Program-made: the position numbers and the translations under genes
Assembly: GCA_000733355.1 (NCBI GenBank)
Contig: JNVV01000001.1
Coordinates: forward strand, 877,670 to 941,669
Length of the DNA stretch: 64,000 nucleotides
Direction: 5' to 3'
DNA from: Falciphora oryzae
Lineage: Eukaryota; Ascomycota; Sordariomycetes; Magnaporthales; Magnaporthaceae
The notes under the pieces: generated by a model
What the model was told of the DNA's origin: nothing
Database searches by the model: none
What the model saw: only the letters and a program-made list of their open reading frames with translations
Shown here: piece after piece, positions 1-10,310 of the stretch
Layout of the letters: each line of letters opens with the position of its first letter
Position numbering within the stretch: position 1 is the stretch's first letter

Positions 1-25
1 TGATCCACTCGCTTGTGAACCACGT
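1..25. mobile_element. Right end of a Fot1-related MITE (MITE-1), cut by window start
   Basis: The first 25 bases are one terminus of the short palindromic family found eight times here: subterminal CCACTCGCTTG followed by the terminal TGAACCACGT. A TA dinucleotide (26-27) follows, as expected for the target duplication, and LINE sequence resumes immediately. The rest of the element lies outside the window. Confidence 0.8.
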
Positions 26-2094
26 TATTTATATTATTTATTTTATATGTCGCGTCGTTTTACGATAAATTAAAAAAAATATTAAAAATAACGGTAATCG
101 GTTTCGTTAACGATATTAACCTTTTAGTAATAAAGGGAATTACGGCGGAAACGGCCCGGCTATTAAAACGGGCTTAAAATACGTGCTAAATATAAGCAAA
201 AAAAATAAAAATAACGTTTAACGCGGCTAAAATTAAGCTATTTTATTTTATTAAAACTTTAAACCGGACCCGGGTCCGTACCGGAAATATACAAATGCAA
301 CTAACGCTATCGGCGAAATTTTTAAAAATTTAGCTAAATTACAAACTAAATTTTAACGTTTATATTAAATAAATAAAAGGCAAATAAAAAAAATAGCAAT
401 TTGCGGTAACAAAATTTACGGCGGTAATGTAAAAAAGCAACTTCGTACGCGCGAAGCAGCTATATGCGGTCGTATGCCGTAATATATTAGTTTATAAAAC
501 GGCAATTTACTATTTACTAACGGAACCCTAAAATCGGCCCCGGGGCGCAATTAAAAAAATGGCGAAAAAATAAAAAGCATATTTTAAAATAGTAGTTAAA
601 ATTTATAAAACAATTTCGTTAGCATATTTTAAAATAAAAACCTACGTGCCGCTTTTAAATTTATATTTAAATAAAAAATTATAAATACGGAAAATAAATA
701 AAAAGAAATTGGGATAACGTAACGTATTAACGAAATAATAGCGAAAATAGCGAACCGTTTCCAAAAATTCGGTTATAAAAAACGAAAAAAAGCCCCGCTT
801 TTAAAACGGATAAGCGAAAAAAAAGTAAATAATACGATAAAACCGGCTTAAAATAGCGCTAAAACTGAAATAAATACCCGTTTTTTACGGAAAGGATTAA
901 AAATCTAAATACAAATACGTCAAACGTTAAAACCCTAACGTAATAATGGAATAAAAGTTAAAAATAGCTAATATAACGGCAATAACGAAAAAAGCGATCC
1001 GGTATAAAACCGCGTATTTAGCGAATAACTTTTTATTTACGGAAAAAATAGTTAAATATTACGAAAAAATATTAAAAGTATATAATTCGATAACAATTTA
1101 AATTAAAACGGAAAAATTAGGGCTAAATTCGTTTTTATTTAGCAAAAACGTATTTAACGCGGCGACGCTATTATACGAATATAGTAACGGATAAAAGGAA
1201 ATAACGTAATACGTATTAACTTAATGCGCCCAATAAAATAAATAGCGGGAAAGCACCGGGTTAACGCAAGCAAATAGCCGGAAAGCGTATTTCGAACTAT
1301 AAAAAATAAAAGGTACACCGTTTAAAAAAATAGCACATATAATATTTCGTATAAAAAAACTATTAAATTTTAAAGCGGTTAAAAAAGTAAAAAAGGAACG
1401 CATAAAAAAAAAACAACGCTATTAAACCAAAAACGAACCGAATTAAAAAAAAAAACTATAAAAAAGCAAACGAAAACATTATACCCAAAAAGCGAAAAAA
1501 AAAACCACGCAAATACCGACGCTACGTAACCGAGCCGCTATAAGAGGAAAACCGAAAAAATTATTAAAAGGGGTTAATAAAAAAACGACGACGGAAGCTA
1601 TTATCGTTTATATCCCGTTTTATTTTATTAAAAACGTTTTTCAGGTATTTCGATAGTATTTTATTAAAAACGTCCTTAGTAACGTTTTGCCGAAAGGAAA
1701 TTTAAAAAATACCGTAAAATTAGCGGATTAAAAACGGATAATAAAAGCGAAAAAATAAATACCTATTTATATTTTGGCCCGTTTAAAAGCTAGCTTTTTT
1801 ATCCAAATGCGATTTTCCGTATTCCATTTAATAACGATTTTTTTAGCTTAACCCGATATAATTTAGCCCGGAAGCACTATATTACCGGAAGGGGAGCGGA
1901 TTAAACCCGAACCATTAAAGGTAGCTATAATAACGAAGGCATTCCTAAAATTAACAGGGAACGAGCGGCTAAACCCGGCGCCGGAAGAAATACCGGACCG
2001 CTTAAAAATGTTTTTTAAAATACGGCAATACCCGGTAATTGCATGCTTTAAACCGGTATAGCGAATTTGGAATAAAAAAAAATGTTAGGATAGG

Positions 2095-2389
2095 TGTCAC
2101 ACGGAAGAACCCGTGGACCTAACTAGTCGGCATCACGAGTCGGCCTCACGGAGGATCGAAGACCCGCATAGGCGGTCAACGGCCCTAAGGCCAAGCGGTG
2201 AAGGTCGGAAGGCAGTGTGAATCATGTACTCGATACTTCGCACGGATCACAAAGGGTCTATATAAACCCTGCCATCTCCTATGTCCTTCACGAAAGATTC
2301 CTTCCTCCTCAAGCATCTCTTGAGCCCATAGAAAGATTATCTGCAATCTAGAGATTCTTTCTCCAAGCCGTCTTTGACCCCTTGTTACA
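2095..2389 (+). repeat. Solo LTR with 5-bp target duplication
   Basis: A 295-bp sequence begins TGTCACACGG and ends CTTGTTACA. It is flanked on both sides by ATAGG (2090-2094 and 2390-2394). LINE-B lacks the insertion at the homologous place, so the empty site is visible. A TATA-like TATATAAA at 2258-2265 gives a forward orientation. Its base composition is near normal and it lacks the C-to-T/G-to-A load of the LINE around it. This is an LTR left after recombination between two LTRs; the parental element is not in this window. Confidence 0.85.
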
Positions 2390-3720
2390 ATAGGATAAAT
2401 AGCGGCCTGGAATAAAAGCGGTATATATTTTAATAGCAATATAGATATCCGTAAACGCAATATCGCAATCCGCATTAGTTTTAAGCAAAGATTGCATATA
2501 ACGATAATAGGTACGAAAAATAGCGGCAATTTGGTTTTCGGAATTAATGGGAGGTTACCGCGACGGGAACGAAACGTTAGCGACGAAATCGCGAGCGGAT
2601 ACTAAAAAGGAGCGACTAACTTAAACGCAAGCACTACGCAATTAAATATAACCTATACAAGTAAAGCTTTTGGTAGTTGGAATTATTATATTAATAAAAC
2701 CGGAAACGGAGCGGAAAAAAGCAGGATAAAAAGCGCTATATATAAGTTTTGTAATAGCATTAGCGTATAATACCGGTACCGTTAATGCCGTTAGCGAAAC
2801 GCTAAAAACAATTAACGTATATTTTGTACGAAGGATTGGGAAGTTAGCGAAACGGAATAGGAAAGATAGCGGGGCGGCAATTATATACTATATCGTCGTA
2901 AAAGACGTAATTGTTAGGGATTTTAACCGCTGGCAAATATTCCGATTAATTATATAAGCGGTAAGGTTAGGAAAAAAAAGGAAGTTAGCTATAAAACCGG
3001 GAAAAGAACGGAATAAAACCGCACTTACAACTTTAATACGAAGGTCCTAAACGCTGTCGCCCAAACCGCCGTCGTTTAAACCGTTGCCGTCGTTTTTGTC
3101 CGTAAACGGAAGGCGATTAAAAGGACGACCGCTACCGCTATTACTATTACTATTACTATTGCTACTAGCTATAGCGGCGGAAGCGGCGCGGCCACCGCCC
3201 GTAATTCCGCTACCGGGATTGCTACCGCAACCGTTACTACCACCACCGCGGGGAAATTTAAGAGCTTTATTTTTAGGAATTATGTTATAGGAAAATAAAA
3301 AACGGAAAGGAAACGAGGCGCGAGCGAGCAGGAACCTAAATGCAGGCAGGAAAAAAAAAAGCGCGGGTAAAAGGGTAAAACCGAAAGTGGTGGTAAAAAA
3401 AAAGCGTAAGGGAGAAAAAAAGGAAGGAAAAAGGGCCTTTTATAGTTGGGAAAAAAAAAGCCGATGGAAACCCGGATTTGGAAAGAAATAAAAGGAAGTT
3501 ACTATTAGAAATTATAACGTATAATAACGTAGTAACAAAAAAAAGTTACCTAAATAACGCGATTTAAAAAGAGGGAGGTAACTAATAGAAAGATTAAATG
3601 CAAGCTATAAAGGCGGACCCGAACCGTACGCGGAGCAACGGCCCCGGAAGCGGGCACCTACCAAAAGCTAAATTATTTAAAGTTACGAAGCAAAACGTTA
3701 AACCCGGAGGGCCCGCCCGC

Positions 3721-3966
3721 GGTTGGGACCCGGAGTAAAGCCGGGCTAATTTACGCGAAAAAGTTACATTAGGACGTTATAATACGAGTACTAATACAAA
3801 TATTTCGTTACGAAGGCGAGACCCGATATTAAAGCGCTGCCCCGGTTAGGACCCGGAGCGGAGCCGGGCTAATTTACGCGGAAAAGCCACATTAGGACGC
3901 TATAATACGAGTATTAACACAACCGTTTCGTTACGAGGGCGAAACCCGGCACCAAAGCGCTACCCC
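3721..3966 (+). repeat. Two tandem 123-bp (41-codon) repeats in LINE-A C-terminus
   Basis: Units at 3721-3843 and 3844-3966 both encode G-x-D-P-E-x-S-R-A-N-L-R-x-K-x-T-L-x-R-Y-N-T-S-T-N followed by S-L-R-x-R and K-R-x-P. The same 123-bp spacing recurs in LINE-B (7812 and 7935) and in reverse in LINE-C (about 10.61-10.86 kb) and LINE-D (about 50.15-50.40 kb). It therefore predates the spread of these copies and belongs to the element. Confidence 0.75.
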
Positions 3967-4262
3967 GGTGCAATATACCCTTATTCCCTTACGTACTTTC
4001 CTTTTATTTTACTGATTATAAGGACGCTTTTACAACGGAACTTTTACAAGCAGTCGTATGAAGACAAGCAGACGGTACCATTGTTCAATATAGCAGGACC
4101 GTATACGAAGAGCAGATATGGTTTTTACTTCCAGGCTCCGGAACGGGGGCGATACGTACCCGAGGACGAGTTTAAGGGTTTTTACATGTAAATACTACAT
4201 AGCAGAGGCACCGAGGTCTTTTACAAATATAACGGACGTATAAATATAAATATATATATAAG

Positions 4263-4547
4263 TTTTTTTCCCTTATATTATTAAAATAAAAAAGTTTATT
4301 TATTTATTATCTTTATTAATTTTTATTATATTGTTTTATTTTTTGCACTTTTAAGTTTAGCTTTAAAAGTAAAATTTTACAATAATTTAAAAAAAATATA
4401 TTTCTAAAAATAAACTTAGTTAAATTTTGTTATAGTCAAATCACTAGTTAAAAAGATTAGTCATAATCTAATCACCTAAGTGATTTTAGTTAAATTAAAT
4501 TAGTTTAGTTATAAATTAACTAAATGACTTTTGACTTTTTTTCGCAA
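4263..4547. other. AT-rich spacer with an imperfect fold-back (4434-4536)
   Basis: This spacer between LINE-A's tail and LINE-B is very AT-rich and, unlike its surroundings, almost without CpG. At 4434-4536 a 103-bp segment begins AGTCAAATCACTAG, and its reverse complement begins AGTCAAAAGTCATTTAG. This could be a small MITE, but no target duplication is obvious. No gene is seen. The last bases TCGCAA (4542-4547) match the bases after LINE-B's tail (8341-8346), suggesting LINE-B's target duplication. Confidence 0.4.
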
Positions 4548-7500
4548 CGCTGGGAATACGTGCTAAATATAGGTAAAAAAAACAAAAAGTAACCTTTAAC
4601 GCGGCTAAAATTAAGCTGCTCCATTTTATTAAAACCTTAAACCGGACCCGGGTCCGTACCGGAAATATATAAATGCAACTAACGCTATCAGCGAAATTTT
4701 TAAAAATTTAACTAAATTATAAGCTAAATTTTAACGCTTATATTAAATAAGCAAAAGGCAAATAAAAAAAATAGCAATTTGCGGTAATAAAATTCGCGGC
4801 GGTAACGTAAAAAAGCAGCTTTGCACGCGTGAAATAATTATACGCGGTTATATACCGCAATATATTGGTTTATAAAACGGCAATTTACTATTTATTAACG
4901 GAACCCCGAAGTTGGCCCCGGGGCGCAGCTAAAAAAAATGGCGAAAAAATAAAAAGCATGTTTCAAAATGGTGGCTAAAGCTTATAAAGCAATTTCGTTA
5001 GCAAATTTCGAAATAAAAACCTACGTACCGCTTTTAAATTTATATTTAAACGAAAAGGTTATAAATACGGAAAATAGGTAAAAAAAAACCGGGATAACGT
5101 AACGCATTAACGAAATAATAGCGAAAATAACGGACCGTTTTTAAAAATTAGGTTATAAAAAACGAAAAATAAGGCCCTACTTTTAAAGCGGATAAGCGAA
5201 AAAAAAAATAGGCAATATAATAAAACCGGCCCGAAATAGCGCTAAAACCGAAACGAATACCCGTTTTTTACGGAAAGGATTGGAAATTTAAATATAAATA
5301 CGTAAAACGTTAGAATTTTAACGTAATAATGGAATGGAAATTAAAAATAGCTAATATAACGGTAGTAGCGAAAAAAGCGAACCGGTATAAAATCGCGTAC
5401 TTAACGGATAACTTTTTTTATTTACGGAAAAGATAGTTAAATATTATAAAAGGATATTAAAAGCATATAATTCGGTAACAATTTAAATTAAAACGGAAAA
5501 ATTAAAGCTAAATGCGTTTTTATTTAATAAAAACGTACCTAACGCGGCGACGCTATTATACGAATGTAGTAACGGATAAAAGGAAATAGCGTAATACGTA
5601 TTAATTTAATACGTCCGATAGGATAAATAACGGGAAAGCACCGGGTTAACGCAAACAAATAGCTAAAAAGCGTATTTTAAATTATAAAAAATAGGGGGCA
5701 TATTATTTAAAAAAAAATAATACGTATAATATTTCGTATAAAAAAATTATTAAATTTTAAAGCGGTTAAAGCAAAAAAGGGAACGTATAAAAAAAAGGAG
5801 GAAAAGCAACGTTATTAAACCGAAAACGAACCGAATTAAAAAAAACTATAAAAAAGCAAACGAAAGTATTATACCCGAAAAACGAAAAAAAAAAAATTAC
5901 GCAAATACCAACGCCACGCAACCAAGCCGATATAAAAGGAAAACTAAGGAAATTATTAAAAAGGGTTAGCAAAAGGACGATAACGGAAGCTATTATCGTT
6001 TATATCCCGTTTTATTTTATTAAAAACGTTTTTCCAATACTTAAATAATATTTTATTAAAAACGGTTTTAGTAACGTTTTATTAAAAAAAAACTTAAAAA
6101 ATACCGTAAAATTAGCGGATTAAAAACGGATAGCAAAAGCGAAAAAAATAAACATTTACCCGTATTTTAGCCCGTTTAAAAGCCAGCTTTTTTATTTAAA
6201 TGCGATTTTCCGTATTTTATTTAGCAACGATTTTTTCGGCTTAATTTAATATAATTTAGTCTAAAGGTATTATATTACCGGAAAAGGAACGGATTAAACC
6301 CGAATTACTAAAAGCAATTATAATAGCGAAAGCATTTTTAAAACTAATAAAAAACGAACGGCTAAACCCAGCGCCGGAAAAAATACCGGATTATTTAAAA
6401 ATGTTTTTCGAAATACGGCAATACCCGGCGATCGTATGCTTTAAACCGGTATAACGAATTTGGAATAAAAAGAATGTTAAAATAAAATAAATAACGGCCC
6501 GAAACAAAAGCAGTTTATATTTTAACGGCAATATAAATATCCGCAAACGTAATATCGCAATCCGTATTAATTTTAGGTAAAAATTGCATATAACTAGCGA
6601 TAATAAATACGAAAAATAACGGCAATTTGGTTTTTGGAACTAATAAAAAACTACCGCGATAAAAACGAAACGTTAGCGACGAAATCGCAAACGGATATTA
6701 AAAGGGAGCGATTAATTTAAACGCAAACATTACGTAACTAAACGCAATTTATATAAATAAAGCTTTTAGTAGTTGGAATTATTACGTTAGCAAAACCGGA
6801 AACGGAACGGAAAAAAGCAAAATAAAAAGCGCTATACACAAATTTTACAATAATATTAGCGCATAATACCGGTACCGTTAATACCGTTAGCGAAACGCTA
6901 AAAACAATTAATATATATTTTGCACGAAAAATTAGGAAATTAGCGAAACGGAATAAAAAAAATAACGGGGCGGCAAATATATATTATATCGTTGTAAAAA
7001 ACTCAATTATCGGGGATTTTAACCGCCGGCAAATATTCCGATTAATTATATAAACGGTAAAGTTAGGAAAAAAAAATGAAATTAGTTATAAAACCGGGAA
7101 AAAAGCGAAATAAAGCCGCATTTACAGCTTTAATACGAAGGTTTTAAACGCCGTCGCTTAAACCGCCGTCGTTTAAACCGTTACCGTCGTTTTCGTCCGT
7201 AAGCGGAAGGCGATTGCAAAAACAATTGCTATTACTACCACTATTACTATTATTACTATTAATTACAGCGGCGGGAATAACGCGGCCACCGCCCGTAATT
7301 CCGCTACCGGGATTGCCACCGTAACCGCTACCATTACCACCGCGGGGAAATTTAAAAGCTTTATTTTTAGGAACTATATTGTAAAGAAATAAAAAACGGA
7401 AAGGAAACGAAACGCGAACGAGCAAAAACTTAAATGCAAATAGGAAAAAAAAAGCGCGGTCAAAAAAGTAAAACCGGAAATAATAGTAAAAAAAAACGAA

Positions 7501-8340
7501 AGGGAAAAAAAAAAGGAAAAAAAGCTTTTTATAGCTAAAAGAAAAGCCGGTAAAAACCCGGATCCGAAAGGAAATAAAAGGAAGTTACTACCAAAAACTA
7601 TAACGCGTAACAATATAATAACAAAAAAAAGTTACCTAAATAACGCGATTTAAAAAAACGGAAGCAATTAATAAAAAAATTAAATGCAAATTATAAAAAC
7701 GGACCCAAACCGTACGCGAAATAACGGCTTCGGAAGCGGGCATTTACTAAAAACTAAATTACCTAAAATTATGAAACAAAACGCTTAACCCGAAAAGCCC
7801 GCTTACGTTTTGGACCCGGAGTAAAGCTGGGTTAATTTACGCGAAAAAGCTATATTAAACCGCTATAATACGAATATTAATATAAACGTTTCGTTACGAA
7901 AACGAAACCCGATATTAAAGCGCTGTTTTAATTAGGACCCGGATCGGAGCCGGGCTAATTTACGCGGAAAAACTATATTAAAACGCTATAATACGAATAT
8001 TAATATAACCGTTTCGTTACGAAAGCGAAACCCGGTACCGAAACACTACCCCGGCGTAATATACCTTTATTTTTTTACGTATTATTTTTTTATTCCATTA
8101 ATTATAAAAACGTTTTTACGACGGAATTTTTACAAATAATTGCATAAAAATAAACAAACGGTACCATTATTTAATATAGCAAAACCGTATATAAAAAAAA
8201 ATATGGTTTTTACTTTTAAGCTCCGAAACGGGGGCAATACGTACCCGAAAACGAGTTCGAAGGTTTTTATATGTAAATATTACATAATAAAAGCACCGAG
8301 GCTTTTTATAAACATAACGGACGTATAAATATATATATTA
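4548..8340 (+). mobile_element. LINE-B, 5'-truncated RIP-degraded Tad1-like LINE
   Basis: This second forward copy aligns with LINE-A from about position 175 to its 3' end but starts downstream of the RT catalytic box, the usual 5' truncation of LINE insertions. It contains the thumb-like region, the trinucleotide array near 7230-7260, the 123-bp tandem repeats (7812 and 7935) and the C-terminal P-L-F-N-I-A segment near 8160. It ends in a (TA) tail at about 8326-8340. TCGCAA occurs on both sides (4542-4547, 8341-8346) and is a plausible target duplication. It is more AT-rich than LINE-A and full of stop codons. Confidence 0.85.
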
Positions 8341-9625
8341 TCGCAATAAGGATTGCGATTATAAATTTCGCGATTATAAACGAAACGATTATAAACGAAA
8401 CGATTATAAAAAAAATAGCAGCCGTAACTTTCGCGATAAAAATCGCAATTATAAACGTTTAAATTACAAATAGCGCGATTAAATCCATAACGTTAAAAAC
8501 GGTAACGTTAGCGCCGAAAATTCGCCGGTTAATTATAATAATGACAATAACGCTTTAAGCATTATAAATTCCGTTAACGCGGACGAATTTTACGTTGTTA
8601 AAAAGCGTACGGAATCGCATATTTGCAAACGTTATAACGTCGTTACCTTTTTTCGCAATTTATTTTTTGCTTATTTTACCGTTTGCTTTAACGAACCCGT
8701 TTATTAAATTAATAAAACGCTTTTTATTTTTTAATAGTTTATAAAAACAAACGTTATCGAAAAAGCTACTAAATTTACTTAAACATAATCGCATTAAACG
8801 GTTACTTTTACGCCAAAATAACGATCCGTCCGTTTTTTAATAGCTAAAAAATTCAAATTTATATTAACTTCAGTTTGAGCCGAAATTTTGTAGTTATTAA
8901 CTTTTTCCGCTATTATAAATATAAAATTTACAACGTAAACGATCCTAACGTCTAATTTTTTTTTTTTTGGATAGAATTCCGAACTCTTTAAACGTATTAC
9001 CAAATTCGCACGCGTTATTTTTTACACGCTAAGTTACTATTTTAGCGGCTTTTTTTGCCGTATTTAAACAATTAATTTACGTTTAAATCGTTAAATATTT
9101 AGCTACGGGTATAATTTTTAGCGTTATTTTTTTTAAATTTCGGAAAGTTTCAATTAAGTTTATTACCAATTTAATTAACCTTTTTTTAAACCATTTTTAC
9201 GTTTTAATTGCTATAATTAAAAAAAGCATTGTAATCGTTCGAACCGTTAAAATTGCTAACGCCGTCGTAATTTCGGTATAACAAATTATCGCAATTTTAG
9301 TAAAGTATTTCCCGTTTTTTATAAAAGGAAACTATTTTATTGTTTTTAATGCCGTAATTAATTGTAATATTAAACCCGTGTATTTAATGCATAACGTTAT
9401 AAATTAATTTATATAATTTACTAAAAATATACACATAATTACTATTCGAAAGCATACAGATTAAATTTACTAAAGTTTTAATTTTAAAATAGCTTTTAAA
9501 GCTATTACCGGTGTAATAGCATTAGTCGCCGCCGCTATAAACTATTAGGTTAAATATAACGCTAAATACGATTTCGAAGCCTTTTTAACCTTTTTTCCTT
9601 TTAAAGCACCCGTTGCGGGTAAAGC
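8341..9625 (+). pseudogene. Gypsy-3 remnant (i): gag/zinc-finger region
   Basis: This is heavily RIPed retroelement sequence. Its translation matches the reverse-strand ORF at 44985-45557: a basic R-D/Y-K/R-N-rich stretch (8341-8500), then V-K-x-G-N-V-S-A, a D-N-N acidic patch, and I-C-K-R-Y-N-V-V-x-F-F-R-N-L-F-F-A-Y (about 8612-8700). The last part looks like a decayed zinc finger as found ahead of protease in some fungal Gypsy polyproteins. The rest to 9625 is very AT-rich and I cannot assign domains. It lies between the tails of LINE-B and LINE-C. Confidence 0.5.
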
Positions 9626-9630
9626 TTTAT

Positions 9631-9661
<31 letters not shown>
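9626..9661. repeat. (TA)n tract, probable LINE-C tail split by MITE-2
   Basis: An AT microsatellite borders the left end of MITE-2, and a matching tract lies at 10313-10332 on its right. LINE copies in this family end in (TA)-rich tails. The simplest reading is that MITE-2 inserted at a TA inside the tail of LINE-C. Confidence 0.6.
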
Positions 9662-10310
9662 ACGTGGTTCATCAGTGAGTGGCGCATATCAGCGAGTGGC
9701 GCACTTCAAAATCCCATACTAAACGCCGTTTTCAACCCCCCGGTTAAATCCACCAATCTTTTATAAAATTCCATGAAAATTTAATATGTTATATTTAACA
9801 ATATAGCCGATTTTATAATTATTTTTCCAGATTTTTATTAGTATTATTTTTAGTANNNNNNNNNNNNNNNNNNNNNNNNNNNNNNNNNNNNNNNNNNNNN
9901 NNNNNNNNNNNNNNNNNNNNNNNNNNNNNNNNNNNNNNNNNNNNNNNNNNNNNNNNNNNNNNNNNNNNNNNNNNNNNNNNNNNNNNNNNNNNNNNNNNNN
10001 NNNNNNNNNNNNNNNNNNNNNNNNNNNNNNNNNNNNNNNNNNNNNNNNNNNNNNNNNNNNNNNNNNNNNNNNNNNNNNNNNNNNNNNNNNNNNNNNNNNN
10101 NNNNNNNNNNNNNNNNTACTAAAAATAATACTAATAAAAATCTGGAAAAATAATTATAAAATCGGCTATATTGTTAAATATAACATATTAAATTTTCATG
10201 GAATTTTATAAAAGATTGGTGGATTTAACCGGGGGGTTGAAAACGGCGTTTAGTATGGGATTTTGAAGTGCGCCACTCGCTGATATGCGCCACTCACTGA
10301 TGAACCACGT
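9662..10310. mobile_element. MITE-2, palindromic Fot1-related MITE with central N gap
   Basis: The ends read ACGTGGTTCATCAG and its inverse, with TA on both sides. Each arm is 194 bp (9662-9855 and 10117-10310) and the arms are near-perfect inverted repeats, carrying two subterminal GAGTGGCGCA-like repeats and AATCCCATACTAAACG. The centre is 261 N. Family members without a gap are only about 420-430 bp, so the gap size is probably arbitrary and caused by failure to assemble the hairpin. Confidence 0.85.

Larger units (their letters stand above)
28..4262 (+). mobile_element. LINE-A, RIP-degraded Tad1-like LINE, 3' part
   Basis: This is a non-LTR retrotransposon on the forward strand, 5' end cut off by MITE-1. 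The reverse-transcriptase catalytic box reads F-V-N-D at 103-114, a C-to-T and G-to-A mutated FADD, preceded by an L-F-I-L-Y stretch typical of LINE RTs. The thumb-like region follows near 600-770. The C-terminal part (about 3060-4195) has a leucine-rich stretch, a lysine-rich segment and two 41-residue tandem repeats, and ends in P-E-D-E-F-K-G-F-Y-M. A (TA)-rich tail at 4232-4262 marks the 3' end. A solo LTR (2095-2389) interrupts it. In-frame TAA/TAG stops occur throughout, so it cannot encode protein. Related copies are LINE-B, LINE-C and LINE-D. I could not place RNase H confidently. Confidence 0.85.

Noticed and set aside
2185..2529. 114-codon reverse ORF
   Set aside because: It spans the solo LTR and LINE-A sequence across the insertion junction, so it cannot be an ancestral gene.
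3084..3290. Leu-rich ORF with a signal-peptide look
   Set aside because: The poly-Leu run comes from CTA/TTA microsatellite codons inside LINE-A's ORF2, and no separate gene structure is visible.
7144..7425. Reverse-strand Gly/Asn/Ser-rich ORF as a secreted or cell-wall protein gene
   Set aside because: It is the antisense of the trinucleotide array in LINE-B; the same pattern occurs in LINE-C and LINE-D, and the LINE's coding strand is the opposite one, shown by the RT box.
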